56,121 nucleotides of DNA from Anoxybacillus ayderensis (GCF_000833605.1 NZ_JXTG01000014.1:1-56121), one strand, 5' to 3'; shown: positions 19,568-33,019, counted from the stretch's first letter. Numbers and translations are program-made. The notes: generated from the sequence alone by a model not told the origin.

Positions 19568-19611
19568 GTCTGATGACAAGTTATTAATGTTTGATTTGAG
19601 GGGTGAATCAG

Positions 19612-22600
19612 TTGACAGGTCAACTAGTTCAATACGGACGACACCGCCAACGAAGAAGTTATGCGCGCATTAGTGAAGTGTTGGAGTTACCGAACTTAAT
19701 CGAAATTCAAACTTCTTCTTACCAGTGGTTTCTCGACGAAGGATTGCGTGAAATGTTTCAAGACATTTCACCGATCGAAGATTTTACAGGAAATTTGTCA
19801 CTAGAATTTATTGATTACAGCTTAGGAGAGCCGAAGTACTCTGTAGAAGAGTCAAAAGAACGCGATGTTACATACGCAGCACCGCTTCGGGTGAAAGTAC
19901 GCTTAATCAATAAAGAAACAGGTGAAGTAAAAGAACAAGACGTATTTATGGGAGACTTCCCATTAATGACAGAAACGGGCACATTCATTATTAATGGTGC
20001 TGAACGTGTTATCGTTTCTCAGCTTGTTCGTTCACCGAGCGTATATTACAGCGGAAAAGTAGATAAAAACGGAAAACGTGGCTTTACGGCTACCGTTATT
20101 CCGAACCGCGGTGCATGGCTTGAATACGAAACAGATGCAAAAGACGTTGTTTACGTTCGCATTGATCGTACGCGTAAGTTGCCTGTAACCGTATTATTAC
20201 GAGCGTTAGGCTTTGGCTCGGACCAAGAGATTGTCGATTTACTTGGTGATAATGAGTATATTCGTAATACGTTAGAAAAAGACAATACAGAAAGTACAGA
20301 AAAAGCGTTGCTTGAAATTTATGAACGGTTACGTCCAGGGGAGCCGCCTACCGTTGAAAACGCAAAAAGCTTGCTCATCTCTCGTTTCTTTGATCCAAAA
20401 CGATATGATTTAGCAAGTGTTGGTCGTTATAAAATTAACAAAAAGCTCCATATTAAAAACCGTTTATTTGGTCAACGTTTAGCGGAGACGCTCGTTCATC
20501 CGGAAACGGGTGAAGTGATTGCTGAGAAAGGAACGGTTCTCGATCGGAGAACGCTCGATCGCATTTTACCTGAGCTTGAAAAAGGGATTGGTATGCGTAA
20601 ATACCAACCGCTTGGGGGCGTTGTCGAAGATGAATTTGCTTTGCAAGCAATCAAAATTTACGCTCCAAACGATCCAGATGGCGAAAAAGTCATCACGGTC
20701 ATTAGTAATGGATATATTCCAGAAACGGTAAAACATATTACACCTGCAGATATTATTGCATCTATTAGCTACTTCTTTAACTTATTGCATGGAGTCGGTG
20801 ATACAGACGATATCGACCATTTAGGAAATCGCCGACTTCGTTCTGTTGGCGAGTTGCTGCAAAATCAATTCCGAATCGGACTTTCGCGCATGGAGCGCGT
20901 CGTTCGTGAACGGATGTCCATTCAAGATACAAACACAATTACACCACAGCAACTCATTAATATTCGTCCAGTCATTGCGGCTATTAAAGAGTTTTTCGGA
21001 AGCTCGCAGTTATCGCAATTTATGGATCAAACAAACCCGCTTGCAGAATTGACACATAAACGTCGTCTTTCTGCCCTTGGTCCAGGTGGTTTAACGCGTG
21101 AACGCGCAGGCTTTGAAGTGCGTGACGTTCACTACTCGCACTATGGACGCATGTGTCCAATCGAAACGCCAGAAGGTCCGAACATCGGATTGATTAACTC
21201 GCTTTCCACATATGCGAAAGTGAATAAATTTGGCTTTATTGAAACTCCTTATCGCCGCGTCGATCCTGAAACAGGGAAAGTAACGAATCAAATTGACTAT
21301 TTAACGGCGGATGAGGAAGATAATTACGTCGTTGCCCAAGCGAACGTTCCGATTGCGGAAGATGGAACATTTTTAGAAGAAAACGTTGTTGCTCGCTTCC
21401 GTGGTGAAAACATCGTTGTTAAGCGAGATCGTGTCGACTATGTAGACGTTTCTCCAAAACAAGTTGTGTCGGTGGCGACAGCGTGCATTCCGTTCTTAGA
21501 AAACGATGACTCGAACCGTGCGCTTATGGGTGCGAACATGCAACGTCAAGCTGTTCCGCTTATGCAGCCAGAGGCGCCAATCGTCGGTACAGGAATGGAA
21601 TATGTCGCAGCGAAAGATTCCGGGGCAGCAGTTATTTGTAAGCATCGCGGAATTGTTGAGCGAGTCGAGGCGAAAGAAATTTGGGTACGCCGTTTAATCG
21701 AAGTCGATGGAAAAGAAGTCAAAGGTGACTTAGATAAATATCGTCTGTTGAAGTTTGTTCGTTCAAACCAAGGAACGTGCTACAATCAACGCCCGATCGT
21801 TAAGGCTGGAGATATCGTTGAGAAGGGTGAAATTTTAGCCGACGGTCCATCGATGGAAAAAGGTGAATTAGCTCTTGGTCGCAATGTGCTTGTTGCGTTT
21901 ATGACATGGGACGGATACAACTACGAAGATGCGATTATTATGAGCGAGCGTCTCGTTAAAGACGATGTATATACGTCCATTCATATCGAGGAATACGAAT
22001 CTGAAGCGCGCGATACGAAGCTCGGTCCAGAGGAAATTACCCGCGATATTCCGAACGTCGGTGAAGACGCGCTTCGCAACCTAGATGAGCGCGGGATTGT
22101 ACGCATCGGTGCAGAAGTAAAAGATGGCGACTTGCTCGTTGGAAAAGTAACACCAAAAGGGGTTACGGAATTAACAGCTGAAGAACGATTACTTCATGCG
22201 ATTTTCGGTGAGAAGGCACGTGAAGTTCGAGATACGTCTTTACGCGTACCGCACGGTGGAGGCGGAATCGTTCTTGATGTCAAAGTGTTTACTCGCGAAG
22301 ATGGCGATGAGTTGCCGCCAGGTGTGAACCAGCTTGTTCGTGTGTATATTGTACAAAAACGGAAAATTTCCGAAGGTGACAAAATGGCAGGTCGCCACGG
22401 AAATAAAGGTGTTATTTCGCGCATTTTACCTGAGGAAGACATGCCGTTTTTACCAGATGGTACACCAGTTGATATCATGTTAAACCCGCTAGGCGTACCT
22501 TCGCGTATGAATATCGGGCAAGTGCTAGAGTTGCATCTCGGAATGGCAGCGAGAAAGCTAGGCCTTCATGTCGCTTCACCTGTATTTGACGGTGCTCGTG

Positions 22601-23172
22601 AAGAAGATGTATGGGCAACGTTAGAAGAGGCAGGAATGGCGCGCGATGCGAAAACAGTTTTATATGACGGACGCACAGGAGAGCCGTTTGATAATCGTGT
22701 TTCTGTCGGTATTATGTATATGATTAAGCTCGCGCACATGGTTGACGATAAGTTACATGCTCGCTCGACAGGTCCATATTCACTTGTTACGCAACAACCG
22801 CTCGGCGGAAAAGCGCAGTTTGGTGGTCAGCGTTTCGGTGAGATGGAAGTATGGGCGCTTGAAGCATACGGTGCAGCTTACACATTGCAAGAAATTTTAA
22901 CTGTCAAATCAGACGACGTGGTTGGTCGTGTGAAAACGTACGAAGCGATCGTGAAAGGTGAAAACGTTCCAGAACCAGGCGTTCCTGAATCTTTCAAAGT
23001 ATTAATTAAAGAGCTACAAAGCTTAGGTATGGACGTAACAGTGTTATCAAGCGATGAAAAAGAAATTAGCATGGAAAACTTCGGGGAAGATGATGACGTT
23101 CAACCAGTTGACATCATCCCACCTACAGATGAGTCAGCCAAAGAAGATGAAGGCGTTGTTGTAAAAGAATAG
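19612..23172 (+). CDS. rpoB: DNA-directed RNA polymerase subunit beta
   Basis: Catalytic-core subunit of RNA polymerase. About 1186 residues, full length. The rifampicin region is wild type in appearance: Q469, D472, H482 and S487 in [20 protein letters not shown]. The later motif [13 protein letters not shown] contributes to the active centre. The start is TTG 19612 after GAGGGGTGA, giving the usual [14 protein letters not shown] 19603 lies within that ribosome site. The acidic C-terminal tail is typical. Cotranscribed with rpoC. Confidence 0.97.
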   Translation: MTGQLVQYGRHRQRRSYARISEVLELPNLIEIQTSSYQWFLDEGLREMFQDISPIEDFTGNLSLEFIDYSLGEPKYSVEESKERDVTYAAPLRVKVRLINKETGEVKEQDVFMGDFPLMTETGTFIINGAERVIVSQLVRSPSVYYSGKVDKNGKRGFTATVIPNRGAWLEYETDAKDVVYVRIDRTRKLPVTVLLRALGFGSDQEIVDLLGDNEYIRNTLEKDNTESTEKALLEIYERLRPGEPPTVENAKSLLISRFFDPKRYDLASVGRYKINKKLHIKNRLFGQRLAETLVHPETGEVIAEKGTVLDRRTLDRILPELEKGIGMRKYQPLGGVVEDEFALQAIKIYAPNDPDGEKVITVISNGYIPETVKHITPADIIASISYFFNLLHGVGDTDDIDHLGNRRLRSVGELLQNQFRIGLSRMERVVRERMSIQDTNTITPQQLINIRPVIAAIKEFFGSSQLSQFMDQTNPLAELTHKRRLSALGPGGLTRERAGFEVRDVHYSHYGRMCPIETPEGPNIGLINSLSTYAKVNKFGFIETPYRRVDPETGKVTNQIDYLTADEEDNYVVAQANVPIAEDGTFLEENVVARFRGENIVVKRDRVDYVDVSPKQVVSVATACIPFLENDDSNRALMGANMQRQAVPLMQPEAPIVGTGMEYVAAKDSGAAVICKHRGIVERVEAKEIWVRRLIEVDGKEVKGDLDKYRLLKFVRSNQGTCYNQRPIVKAGDIVEKGEILADGPSMEKGELALGRNVLVAFMTWDGYNYEDAIIMSERLVKDDVYTSIHIEEYESEARDTKLGPEEITRDIPNVGEDALRNLDERGIVRIGAEVKDGDLLVGKVTPKGVTELTAEERLLHAIFGEKAREVRDTSLRVPHGGGGIVLDVKVFTREDGDELPPGVNQLVRVYIVQKRKISEGDKMAGRHGNKGVISRILPEEDMPFLPDGTPVDIMLNPLGVPSRMNIGQVLELHLGMAARKLGLHVASPVFDGAREEDVWATLEEAGMARDAKTVLYDGRTGEPFDNRVSVGIMYMIKLAHMVDDKLHARSTGPYSLVTQQPLGGKAQFGGQRFGEMEVWALEAYGAAYTLQEILTVKSDDVVGRVKTYEAIVKGENVPEPGVPESFKVLIKELQSLGMDVTVLSSDEKEISMENFGEDDDVQPVDIIPPTDESAKEDEGVVVKE

Positions 23173-23221
23173 CGTTTGGACATAAGGGTAAAACCTGGAT
23201 ATTAAAAGGGAGGTAGGCCCC

Positions 23222-26200
23222 TTGTTAGATGTAAATAAGTTTGAATATATGAAGATCGGACTCGCTTCACCCGAGAAAATTCGTTCTTGGTCGTATGGTG
23301 AAGTTAAAAAACCAGAAACGATTAACTATCGAACATTAAAACCAGAAAAAGATGGTCTGTTTTGCGAACGCATTTTTGGTCCGACAAAAGACTGGGAATG
23401 TCATTGCGGAAAATATAAGCGCGTTCGTTATAAAGGTGTCGTTTGTGACCGATGCGGTGTTGAAGTGACACGTGCAAAAGTTCGCCGTGAGCGCATGGGT
23501 CATATTGAACTAGCAGCCCCTGTTTCACATATTTGGTACTTTAAAGGAATTCCTAGCCGCATGGGACTTGTCTTAGACATGTCCCCTCGTGCGCTAGAAG
23601 AAGTCATTTACTTTGCATCTTACGTCGTGACGGATCCAGGCGATACGCCATTAGAAAAGAAACAATTGCTTTCTGAAAAAGAGTATCGCGCATATCGCGA
23701 GAAGTACGGAAATTCATTCCAAGCTTCAATGGGTGCAGAGGCGATTAAAAAACTGTTACAAGATATCGATCTTGAAAAAGAAGTAGAGACGTTAAAAGAA
23801 GAACTAAAAACAGCACAAGGACAACGTCGTGCTCGCACGATTAAACGTCTTGAAGTGCTTGAAGCGTTCCGTAACTCTGGTAACGACCCATCGTGGATGG
23901 TATTAGATGTGCTTCCGGTCATTCCGCCGGAGTTGCGTCCGATGGTACAGTTAGATGGCGGACGTTTTGCGACATCTGACTTAAACGACTTATATCGTCG
24001 AGTCATTAACCGAAACAACCGCTTAAAACGTCTATTAGACCTTGGGGCGCCGAACATTATTGTTCAAAACGAAAAACGAATGCTTCAAGAAGCGGTTGAT
24101 GCGCTAATTGATAACGGTCGTCGTGGCCGCCCGGTCACAGGACCAGGAAATCGTCCGCTTAAATCGCTTTCCCATATGTTAAAAGGAAAGCAAGGTCGTT
24201 TCCGTCAAAACTTGCTCGGTAAGCGCGTTGACTATTCTGGTCGTTCCGTTATCGTCGTCGGCCCGAACTTAAAAATGTATCAATGCGGCTTGCCAAAAGA
24301 AATGGCGCTTGAATTGTTTAAGCCGTTTGTTATGAAAGAATTAGTGGAACGCGGCTTAGCGCACAACATTAAAAGTGCGAAGCGGAAAATTGAGCGCGTG
24401 CACCCAGAAGTTTGGGATGTTTTAGAGTCTGTCATTAAAGAACACCCAGTGCTATTAAACCGTGCACCAACGCTTCACCGTCTTGGCATTCAAGCGTTTG
24501 AGCCGACGCTTGTAGAAGGTCGTGCAATCCGCTTGCATCCGCTTGTATGTACTGCCTATAACGCAGACTTTGACGGCGACCAAATGGCTGTGCACGTACC
24601 GCTTTCGGCAGAGGCACAAGCTGAAGCACGTCTACTGATGCTTGCGGCGCAAAATATTTTAAACCCGAAAGACGGAAAACCAGTTGTTACTCCTTCACAA
24701 GACATGGTTTTAGGAAACTACTATTTAACGATGGAACGTGAAGGTGCAGTCGGTGAAGGAATGGTGTTTAAAGATACGGATGAGGCGTTGCTGGCTTACC
24801 ATAACGGTTATGTTCACCTGCATACACGTATTGCGGTCCATGCAAGTTCGCTGAAAAACGAAACGTTTACAGAAGAGCAAAATAATAAGTTGCTTGTAAC
24901 GACTGTCGGAAAGTTAATCTTCAATGAAATTTTGCCGAAGTCATTCCCATATATTAATGAACCGACGCAAGAAAACATTGAAGAACGAACACCAGATAAA
25001 TATTTCCTTGATAAAGGTGTGAACGTGAAAGAAGAAATTCGCAAACGCGAACTCGTTCCGCCGTTTAAGAAGAAAATTCTTGGTAACATCATTGCGGAAG
25101 TATTTAAACGTTTCAAAATTACAGAAACGTCTAAAATGCTTGACCGTATGAAAGACCTTGGCTTTAAATACTCAACAAAAGCAGGTATCACAATCGGTGT
25201 AGCTGACATCGTTGTCTTGCCGGAAAAACAAGAAATTTTAGAAGAGGCGCAAGCGAAAGTTGATACGGTATTAAAACAATTTAGACGCGGTTTAATTACG
25301 GATGAAGAGCGTTATGAACGTGTCATTTCAATTTGGAGTGCGGCAAAAGATAAAATTCAAGGCCGCTTAATGGAGTCGCTTGATAAACGAAATCCAATTT
25401 TCATGATGAGCGACTCAGGAGCCCGCGGTAACGCATCGAACTTTACGCAGCTTGCAGGTATGCGCGGATTAATGGCGAACCCAGCAGGACGTATTATCGA
25501 GCTTCCGATTAAATCTTCGTTCCGTGAAGGATTAACGGTACTTGAGTACTTTATTTCGACCCACGGAGCGCGTAAAGGTCTTGCTGATACAGCGTTAAAA
25601 ACAGCTGACTCTGGTTATTTAACACGTCGTCTCGTTGACGTTGCACAAGACGTCATTATTCGTGAAGACGATTGCGGTACAGACCGCGGTACGTTAATTC
25701 GTGCGTTAAAAGACGGTACAGAAGTGATTGTGAAGCTTGAAGAGCGTCTCGTTGGACGTTACGCGCGCAAAACGGTGAAACATCCGGAAACAGGCGAAGT
25801 GCTTGTGCGTGAAAATGAAATGATTACAGAAGATATCGCAAATGCTATTGTAAAAGCTGGCATTGAAGAAGTGTGGATTCGTTCGGCATTTACATGTAAT
25901 ACACGTCATGGTGTATGTAAAAAATGTTACGGACGCAACTTGGCAACTGGTGCAGAAGTGGAAGTTGGTGAAGCGGTTGGTATTATCGCAGCACAATCGA
26001 TCGGTGAGCCGGGTACACAGCTGACAATGCGTACGTTCCACACAGGTGGGGTAGCAGGAGACGATATTACACAAGGTTTACCGCGCGTACAAGAATTGTT
26101 TGAGGCGCGTAATCCGAAAGGGCAAGCGGTCATTTCAGAAATTGATGGTGTTGTTGTGGCCGTTAATGAAACGCGTGATCGTCAACGTGAGATCGTCATC

Positions 26201-26821
26201 CAAGGTGAAGTCGAGACGCGTACGTATACAGCCCCTTATAGCGCACGTCTCAAAGTACAAGAAGGACAGAAGGTTGAACGTGGTCAAGAACTAACAGAAG
26301 GTTCGATTGACCCGAAAGAACTATTGAGAGTCAAAGATATGAATGCTGTTCAAGAGTACTTGTTGCGCGAAGTGCAAAAAGTATACCGCATGCAAGGGGT
26401 AGAAATTAGCGATAAACATATCGAAGTGATGGTTCGCCAAATGCTTCGAAAAGTTCGCGTCATTGACGCAGGGGATACGGACTTGTTGCCAGGAACGTTG
26501 CTTGACATCCATCAATTTACGGATGCGAATGCGAAAGTGTTGATGGAAGGGAAACGTCCAGCAACAGCTCGCCCAGTATTGCTTGGAATTACGAAAGCGT
26601 CGCTTGAAACAGACTCGTTCTTGTCTGCGGCATCATTCCAAGAAACGACACGCGTCTTAACGGATGCAGCGATCAAAGGAAAACGCGACGAATTGCTCGG
26701 ATTAAAAGAGAACGTCATTATTGGTAAACTTGTTCCAGCAGGAACAGGAATGGCACGCTATCGCAAAGTAAAACCGGTCATTAAAACAACAAAAGATGAA
26801 GATGCTGTGACAACAAAATAA
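23222..26821 (+). CDS. rpoC: DNA-directed RNA polymerase subunit beta'
   Basis: Carries the catalytic Mg of RNA polymerase. 1199 residues. N-terminal zinc finger Cys60, Cys62, Cys75, Cys78; the active-site triad Asp449, Asp451, Asp453 in [10 protein letters not shown]; the second zinc-site cysteines near CGTDRG and [11 protein letters not shown]; the trigger-loop region after [20 protein letters not shown]. The start is TTG 23222 with GGGAGG 8 nt upstream, giving [10 protein letters not shown]. Lies 49 nt after rpoB. Confidence 0.97.
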   Translation: MLDVNKFEYMKIGLASPEKIRSWSYGEVKKPETINYRTLKPEKDGLFCERIFGPTKDWECHCGKYKRVRYKGVVCDRCGVEVTRAKVRRERMGHIELAAPVSHIWYFKGIPSRMGLVLDMSPRALEEVIYFASYVVTDPGDTPLEKKQLLSEKEYRAYREKYGNSFQASMGAEAIKKLLQDIDLEKEVETLKEELKTAQGQRRARTIKRLEVLEAFRNSGNDPSWMVLDVLPVIPPELRPMVQLDGGRFATSDLNDLYRRVINRNNRLKRLLDLGAPNIIVQNEKRMLQEAVDALIDNGRRGRPVTGPGNRPLKSLSHMLKGKQGRFRQNLLGKRVDYSGRSVIVVGPNLKMYQCGLPKEMALELFKPFVMKELVERGLAHNIKSAKRKIERVHPEVWDVLESVIKEHPVLLNRAPTLHRLGIQAFEPTLVEGRAIRLHPLVCTAYNADFDGDQMAVHVPLSAEAQAEARLLMLAAQNILNPKDGKPVVTPSQDMVLGNYYLTMEREGAVGEGMVFKDTDEALLAYHNGYVHLHTRIAVHASSLKNETFTEEQNNKLLVTTVGKLIFNEILPKSFPYINEPTQENIEERTPDKYFLDKGVNVKEEIRKRELVPPFKKKILGNIIAEVFKRFKITETSKMLDRMKDLGFKYSTKAGITIGVADIVVLPEKQEILEEAQAKVDTVLKQFRRGLITDEERYERVISIWSAAKDKIQGRLMESLDKRNPIFMMSDSGARGNASNFTQLAGMRGLMANPAGRIIELPIKSSFREGLTVLEYFISTHGARKGLADTALKTADSGYLTRRLVDVAQDVIIREDDCGTDRGTLIRALKDGTEVIVKLEERLVGRYARKTVKHPETGEVLVRENEMITEDIANAIVKAGIEEVWIRSAFTCNTRHGVCKKCYGRNLATGAEVEVGEAVGIIAAQSIGEPGTQLTMRTFHTGGVAGDDITQGLPRVQELFEARNPKGQAVISEIDGVVVAVNETRDRQREIVIQGEVETRTYTAPYSARLKVQEGQKVERGQELTEGSIDPKELLRVKDMNAVQEYLLREVQKVYRMQGVEISDKHIEVMVRQMLRKVRVIDAGDTDLLPGTLLDIHQFTDANAKVLMEGKRPATARPVLLGITKASLETDSFLSAASFQETTRVLTDAAIKGKRDELLGLKENVIIGKLVPAGTGMARYRKVKPVIKTTKDEDAVTTK

Positions 26822-26825
26822 CGGT

Positions 26826-26862
26826 CAACCTATTGCTAGCATCATTCGCTAGCAATAGGTTG
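26826..26862 (+). other. Perfect 15-bp hairpin after rpoC, without U-tract
   Basis: CAACCTATTGCTAGC (26826-26840) pairs perfectly with GCTAGCAATAGGTTG (26848-26862) around ATCATTC. It is followed by AAAAAATA, not Ts, so it is not a standard intrinsic terminator. It may be an mRNA 3' stabiliser or RNase III/processing site separating rpoBC from the str operon. Confidence 0.7.
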
Positions 26863-26873
26863 AAAAAATATAG

Positions 26874-26902
26874 TTGACATAGCTCTCAGAAAGTGATAGC
26901 AT
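26874..26902 (+). promoter_or_regulatory. rplGB-rpsL (str operon) promoter
   Basis: Consensus TTGACA (26874-26879), 17 bp, TAGCAT (26897-26902) preceded by TGA, an extended -10. Confidence 0.7.
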
Positions 26903-26946
26903 AATAAAGGTGTTCCGAAAACCTGTCACTTTGGAGGATATGTTAC

Positions 26947-27195
26947 GTGTCTTATGAAAAAGTCGCACAGGCTAAACAAATTATCGTAGGAACAAAACAA
27001 ACAGTACGAGCTCTGAAAGATGGAAAGGTACATGAACTTGTGATCGCAGAAGATGCGGATAAAGCGATCATTGACAAAGTGATCGAAGCTGCGAATGTAG
27101 CGAATGTGCCTGTTTATAAAGTCGACTCGATGAAAAAGCTCGGAAAAGCATGCAAAATCGATGTAGGAGCAGCGGCTGTTGCAATCATTCGTTAA
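26947..27195 (+). CDS. rplGB: L7Ae-family RNA-binding protein (YbxF)
   Basis: Kink-turn-binding L7Ae/L30e fold protein; B. subtilis YbxF binds K-turns such as that of the SAM-I riboswitch and associates loosely with ribosomes. 82 residues with the fold's pattern [20 protein letters not shown] and [20 protein letters not shown]. Begins GTG 26947 after TTTGGAGGA. First gene of the str operon before rpsL. No K-turn is evident in its own short leader. Confidence 0.92.
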   Translation: MSYEKVAQAKQIIVGTKQTVRALKDGKVHELVIAEDADKAIIDKVIEAANVANVPVYKVDSMKKLGKACKIDVGAAAVAIIR

Positions 27196-27200
27196 AAACT

Positions 27201-27236
27201 GTTTTTGTGGGTTTACTACAAAAACTTTGTTTTTGC
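27201..27236 (+). terminator. Possible terminator/attenuator between rplGB and rpsL
   Basis: GTTTTTGT (27201-27208) pairs with ACAAAAAC (27218-27225), 9-nt loop, followed by TTTGTTTTT. The stem is AT-rich, so it would be only partly effective; rpsL has no other obvious promoter. Confidence 0.5.
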
Positions 27237-27297
27237 ATAAAAATGAGCCACCTGGATGTGTGGGCTTGAATTTAATTGTGAAGGGAGGAAACTTACC

Positions 27298-27720
27298 ATG
27301 CCTACAATTAACCAGCTTGTACGCAAAGGTCGTACAAAAAAGGTAGTGAAATCTAAATCACCTGCGTTAAATAAAGGGTATAACAGCTTCAAAAAAGTTC
27401 AAACAACTGTTTACTCTCCGCAAAAACGTGGAGTATGTACACGTGTAGGTACAATGACACCAAAGAAGCCAAACTCCGCGCTTCGTAAATATGCCCGTGT
27501 ACGTTTATCTAATGGTATCGAGGTAACTGCTTACATCCCGGGTATCGGTCATAACTTACAAGAACACAGCGTTGTATTAATTCGCGGTGGACGTGTAAAA
27601 GACTTACCAGGGGTACGTTACCACATCGTTCGCGGTGCTTTAGATACTGCAGGTGTAGCGAACCGTATGCAAGGTCGTTCAAAATACGGTGCGAAAAAAC
27701 CAAAAGCAGCTAAGAAATAA
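27298..27720 (+). CDS. rpsL: 30S ribosomal protein S12
   Basis: Decoding-centre protein of the 30S subunit. 140 residues; the conserved [15 protein letters not shown] contains Lys56, where streptomycin-resistance changes occur in relatives, and it is unchanged here. The second site, [13 protein letters not shown], is also intact. ATG 27298 follows AAGGGAGGAAA; the longer open frame upstream is leader. Cotranscribed with rpsG, fusA and probably tuf. Confidence 0.97.
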   Translation: MPTINQLVRKGRTKKVVKSKSPALNKGYNSFKKVQTTVYSPQKRGVCTRVGTMTPKKPNSALRKYARVRLSNGIEVTAYIPGIGHNLQEHSVVLIRGGRVKDLPGVRYHIVRGALDTAGVANRMQGRSKYGAKKPKAAKK

Positions 27721-27740
27721 CATGCATCATTTTTCGCTGA

Positions 27741-28235
<495 letters not shown>

Positions 28236-28254
28236 TTTTTTCGTTAAATTAAGA

Positions 28255-28312
28255 ATAGGTGAGAGCGATGCGGTTGAAACTAAAAAAGCATGCCCATCGC
28301 TCATTCGCCTAT
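28255..28312 (+). other. Long stem-loop in the rpsG-fusA spacer
   Basis: ATAGGTGA (28255-28262) plus GAGCGATG (28263-28270) pair with CATCGCTC (28295-28302) and TCGCCTAT (28305-28312). The 16 bp are interrupted only by an AT bulge, and the loop is 24 nt. No U-tract follows. Possible translational or processing element for fusA. Confidence 0.65.
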
Positions 28313-28370
28313 ATTCCTATATGTAAATTAAATTACGATACTTCATTATAAGGAAGGAGAAAAAATCCAT

Positions 28371-30449
28371 ATGGCAAGACAGTTCTCCTTAGAAAACACT
28401 CGCAATATTGGAATCATGGCCCATATTGACGCCGGTAAAACAACAACGACAGAGCGTATTCTTTTCTACACAGGACGCGTTCATAAAATCGGTGAAGTTC
28501 ATGAGGGCGCAGCAACGATGGACTGGATGGAGCAAGAGCAAGAGCGCGGAATTACAATTACGTCCGCGGCAACAACAGCTCAATGGAAAGGCCATCGCGT
28601 TAACATCATCGATACACCTGGACACGTCGACTTCACGGTAGAAGTTGAGCGTTCACTGCGTGTATTAGACGGTGCAGTCGCGGTATTAGACGCACAATCA
28701 GGCGTAGAGCCGCAAACAGAAACAGTATGGCGCCAAGCGACTACATACGGCGTACCACGTATCGTTTTCGTCAACAAAATGGACAAGATTGGCGCAGATT
28801 TCTTATACTCTGTTAAAACGCTTCATGAACGTTTACAAGCGAATGCGCACCCTGTTCAATTGCCGATTGGTGCAGAAGATCAATTCACAGGTATCATTGA
28901 TCTTGTTGAAATGTGCGCGTACCATTATCACGATGAATTAGGAAAAAATATCGAGCGCATCGAGATTCCTGAAGACTATCGTGATATGGCTGAAGAATAT
29001 CGCGGTAAGTTAATCGAAGCGGTTGCAGAGCTTGATGAAGAATTAATGATGAAATATTTAGAAGGGGAAGAAATTACGAATGAAGAATTAAAAGCTGCCA
29101 TTCGTAAAGCGACAATTTCTGTGCAATTCTTCCCTGTATTCTGTGGTTCTGCATTCAAAAACAAAGGTGTTCAATTAATGCTTGACGGAGTTGTTGACTA
29201 CTTACCATCTCCAGTCGACATTCCTGCGATCAAAGGAACTGTTCCTGATACAGAAGAAGAAACAGTTCGTGAAGCGCGCGACGATGCTCCATTTGCAGCG
29301 TTAGCGTTCAAAATTATGACAGACCCTTACGTTGGTAAGTTGACGTTCTTCCGTGTATACTCAGGTACATTAAACTCTGGTTCTTACGTGTTGAACTCAA
29401 CAAAACGTAAGCGTGAACGTATCGGTCGTATTCTACAAATGCACGCAAACCACCGCGAAGAAATTGCACAAGTTTATGCAGGTGACATTGCGGCAGCTGT
29501 AGGTTTAAAAGATACAACAACTGGTGATACTTTGTGTGATGAAAAAGACCCAGTAATCTTGGAGTCTATGCAATTCCCAGAACCAGTTATTCAAATCGCG
29601 ATCGAACCGAAGTCAAAAGCTGACCAAGATAAGATGAGCACAGCGTTACAAAAACTTCAAGAAGAAGACCCAACATTCCGTGCATGGACAGACCAAGAAA
29701 CAGGTCAAACAATTATCGCAGGTATGGGTGAGCTTCACCTTGATATTATCGTTGACCGTATGCGTCGCGAATTTAAAGTCGAAGCAAACGTTGGTGCTCC
29801 ACAAGTTGCGTACCGCGAAACATTCCGTAAGTCTGCACAAGTTGAAGGTAAATTTGTGCGCCAGTCTGGTGGTCGCGGTCAATACGGTCACGTTTGGATC
29901 GAGTTCTCGCCAAACGAAGAAGGAAAAGGCTTCGAATTCGAAAATGCGATCGTTGGTGGGGTTGTTCCGAGAGAATACATCCCTGCAATCCAAGCAGGTC
30001 TTGAAGATGCGATGCAAAACGGTGTCCTTGCTGGATATCCAGTTGTCGACATTAAAGCGAAGCTATTCGACGGTTCTTACCACGATGTTGACTCAAGCGA
30101 AATGGCGTTCAAAATCGCTGCTTCAATGGCGTTGAAAAACGCAGCAGCAAAATGTGACCCTGTATTGCTTGAGCCTATCATGAAAGTAGAAGTCATCGTC
30201 CCTGAAGAATATTTAGGTGACATTATGGGTGACATCACTTCTCGTCGCGGTCGCGTCGAAGGTATGGAAGCTCGTGGTAACGCACAAGTTGTGCGCGCAA
30301 TGGTTCCACTTTCTGAAATGTTTGGATACGCAACTACATTGCGTTCAAATACACAAGGTCGCGGAACGTTCACAATGGTATTTGACCATTATGAAGAAGT
30401 TCCGAAGAGCATTGCTGAGGAAATCATCAAAAAAAATAAAGGTGAATAA
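28371..30449 (+). CDS. fusA: Elongation factor G
   Basis: GTPase that drives translocation of tRNA-mRNA on the ribosome. 692 residues. G1 AHIDAGKT (17-24), switch [11 protein letters not shown]4 [10 protein letters not shown], then domains II-V, with the C-terminal [18 protein letters not shown] and RRGRVEGME regions. ATG 28371 follows AAGGAAGGAG. Same order, rpsL-rpsG-fusA-tuf, as the classical str operon. Confidence 0.98.
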   Translation: MARQFSLENTRNIGIMAHIDAGKTTTTERILFYTGRVHKIGEVHEGAATMDWMEQEQERGITITSAATTAQWKGHRVNIIDTPGHVDFTVEVERSLRVLDGAVAVLDAQSGVEPQTETVWRQATTYGVPRIVFVNKMDKIGADFLYSVKTLHERLQANAHPVQLPIGAEDQFTGIIDLVEMCAYHYHDELGKNIERIEIPEDYRDMAEEYRGKLIEAVAELDEELMMKYLEGEEITNEELKAAIRKATISVQFFPVFCGSAFKNKGVQLMLDGVVDYLPSPVDIPAIKGTVPDTEEETVREARDDAPFAALAFKIMTDPYVGKLTFFRVYSGTLNSGSYVLNSTKRKRERIGRILQMHANHREEIAQVYAGDIAAAVGLKDTTTGDTLCDEKDPVILESMQFPEPVIQIAIEPKSKADQDKMSTALQKLQEEDPTFRAWTDQETGQTIIAGMGELHLDIIVDRMRREFKVEANVGAPQVAYRETFRKSAQVEGKFVRQSGGRGQYGHVWIEFSPNEEGKGFEFENAIVGGVVPREYIPAIQAGLEDAMQNGVLAGYPVVDIKAKLFDGSYHDVDSSEMAFKIAASMALKNAAAKCDPVLLEPIMKVEVIVPEEYLGDIMGDITSRRGRVEGMEARGNAQVVRAMVPLSEMFGYATTLRSNTQGRGTFTMVFDHYEEVPKSIAEEIIKKNKGE

Positions 30450-30469
30450 TTGATTTTCTAGCATTGTTC

Positions 30470-30540
30470 AAGTATAAATACTTATGTAAGACTTGGAAGT
30501 GGACGTGCTGTGCACTTTCACTTCCGAGCATTCTATACTT
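30470..30540 (+). other. Nested stem-loop in the fusA-tuf spacer
   Basis: Outer AAGTATA (30470-30476) with TATACTT (30534-30540). Inner CTTGGAAGTG (30492-30501) with CACTTCCGAG (30519-30528), capped by GTGC/GCAC (30505-30508 with 30512-30515). It fills most of the 119-bp tuf leader; no U-tract is present. Confidence 0.65.
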
Positions 30541-30568
30541 ATAAAAAAACACTAAGGAGGATATTATA

Positions 30569-31756
<1,188 letters not shown>

Positions 31757-31765
31757 TCGATAAAC

Positions 31766-31800
31766 GTGGTCTAGCGATAAGCTAGACCACTTATTTTTTT
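31766..31800 (+). terminator. tuf terminator
   Basis: Perfect 10-bp stem GTGGTCTAGC (31766-31775) and GCTAGACCAC (31781-31790), 5-nt loop, then TTATTTTTTT. Confidence 0.95.
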
Positions 31801-31806
31801 GTTCCA

Positions 31807-31835
31807 TTGAAAATAAGTTGTGAAATATGTATAAT
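31807..31835 (+). promoter_or_regulatory. S10-spc-alpha promoter P1
   Basis: TTGAAA (31807-31812), 17 bp, consensus TATAAT (31830-31835), immediately after the tuf terminator. The first of two tandem promoters for the ribosomal protein supercluster. Confidence 0.8.
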
Positions 31836-31871
31836 GGGAAAGGCAGTTTGTTGAGAAAAGAAATAAAAAGC

Positions 31872-31900
31872 TTGCATTGACCATGAATTTTATATATAAT
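31872..31900 (+). promoter_or_regulatory. S10-spc-alpha promoter P2
   Basis: TTGCAT (31872-31877), 17 bp, consensus TATAAT (31895-31900). Located 65 bp downstream of P1 and about 125 bp before rpsJ. Confidence 0.77.
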
Positions 31901-31905
31901 AATAA

Positions 31906-32342
<437 letters not shown>

Positions 32343-32365
32343 TTGCGATATAGGAGGTGTGAAAG

Positions 32366-32992
32366 ATGAAAGGAATCTTAGGAAGAAAAATCGGCATGAC
32401 TCAAGTGTTCGCTGAAAACGGAGATCTTATTCCTGTAACGGTCATTCAAGCTACTCCAAACGTAGTTCTTCAAAAGAAAACAGTTGAAAACGACGGTTAC
32501 GAAGCGATTCAATTAGGTTTTGAAGATTTGCGTGAGAAGTTAGCGAACAAGCCTCAAAAAGGTCATGCTGCGAAGGCAAACACCACACCTAAGCGCTTCA
32601 TTCGTGAAATTCGTGGTGTGAACCTTGCGGAATATGAAGTAGGTCAAGAAGTAAAAGTGGACATTTTCAACGAGGGTGAAATCGTTGACGTAACTGGTAC
32701 GTCAAAAGGTAAAGGTTTCCAAGGTGTAATTAAACGCCATGGACAATCTCGCGGACCAATGGCTCACGGTTCTCGTTACCATCGTCGTCCTGGTTCAATG
32801 GGTCCAATCGCTCCAAACCGTGTATTCAAATCAAAAGAGCTTCCAGGTCGCATGGGTGGCGAGCGTGTAACAGTACAAAACTTAAAAGTTGTGAAAGTAG
32901 ACCCAGAACGCAACTTAATCTTAATTAAAGGAAACGTACCAGGTCCAAACAAAGGGCTTGTTATTATTAAAAGCGCGGTTAAAGCGAAATAA
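32366..32992 (+). CDS. rplC: 50S ribosomal protein L3
   Basis: Early 50S assembly protein with a loop reaching the peptidyl transferase centre. 208 residues. Contains the conserved [14 protein letters not shown] and the loop [13 protein letters not shown] near the active site; changes in this loop give pleuromutilin or linezolid resistance in relatives, and I see nothing abnormal. ATG 32366 follows TAGGAGGTG. Confidence 0.97.
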   Translation: MKGILGRKIGMTQVFAENGDLIPVTVIQATPNVVLQKKTVENDGYEAIQLGFEDLREKLANKPQKGHAAKANTTPKRFIREIRGVNLAEYEVGQEVKVDIFNEGEIVDVTGTSKGKGFQGVIKRHGQSRGPMAHGSRYHRRPGSMGPIAPNRVFKSKELPGRMGGERVTVQNLKVVKVDPERNLILIKGNVPGPNKGLVIIKSAVKAK

Positions 32993-33019
32993 TTTCTTTA
33001 AGAAAGGAGGAAATACCCA

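Noticed and set aside
23620-24057. 145-codon antisense open frame inside rpoC
   Set aside because: Strong rpoC coding on the opposite strand; the Arg/Ser-rich antisense product has no recognisable domain or ribosome site.
25706-26074. 122-codon antisense open frame inside rpoC
   Set aside because: Cys/Phe/Thr-rich composition is typical of the complement of a highly expressed gene; no start signal.
26826-26870. rpoC hairpin called as an intrinsic terminator
   Set aside because: The stem is excellent but is followed by As rather than Ts; reported as a structure only.
29680-30135. 151-codon same-strand open frame within fusA
   Set aside because: Out-of-frame shadow of EF-G, which is complete here with all motifs.
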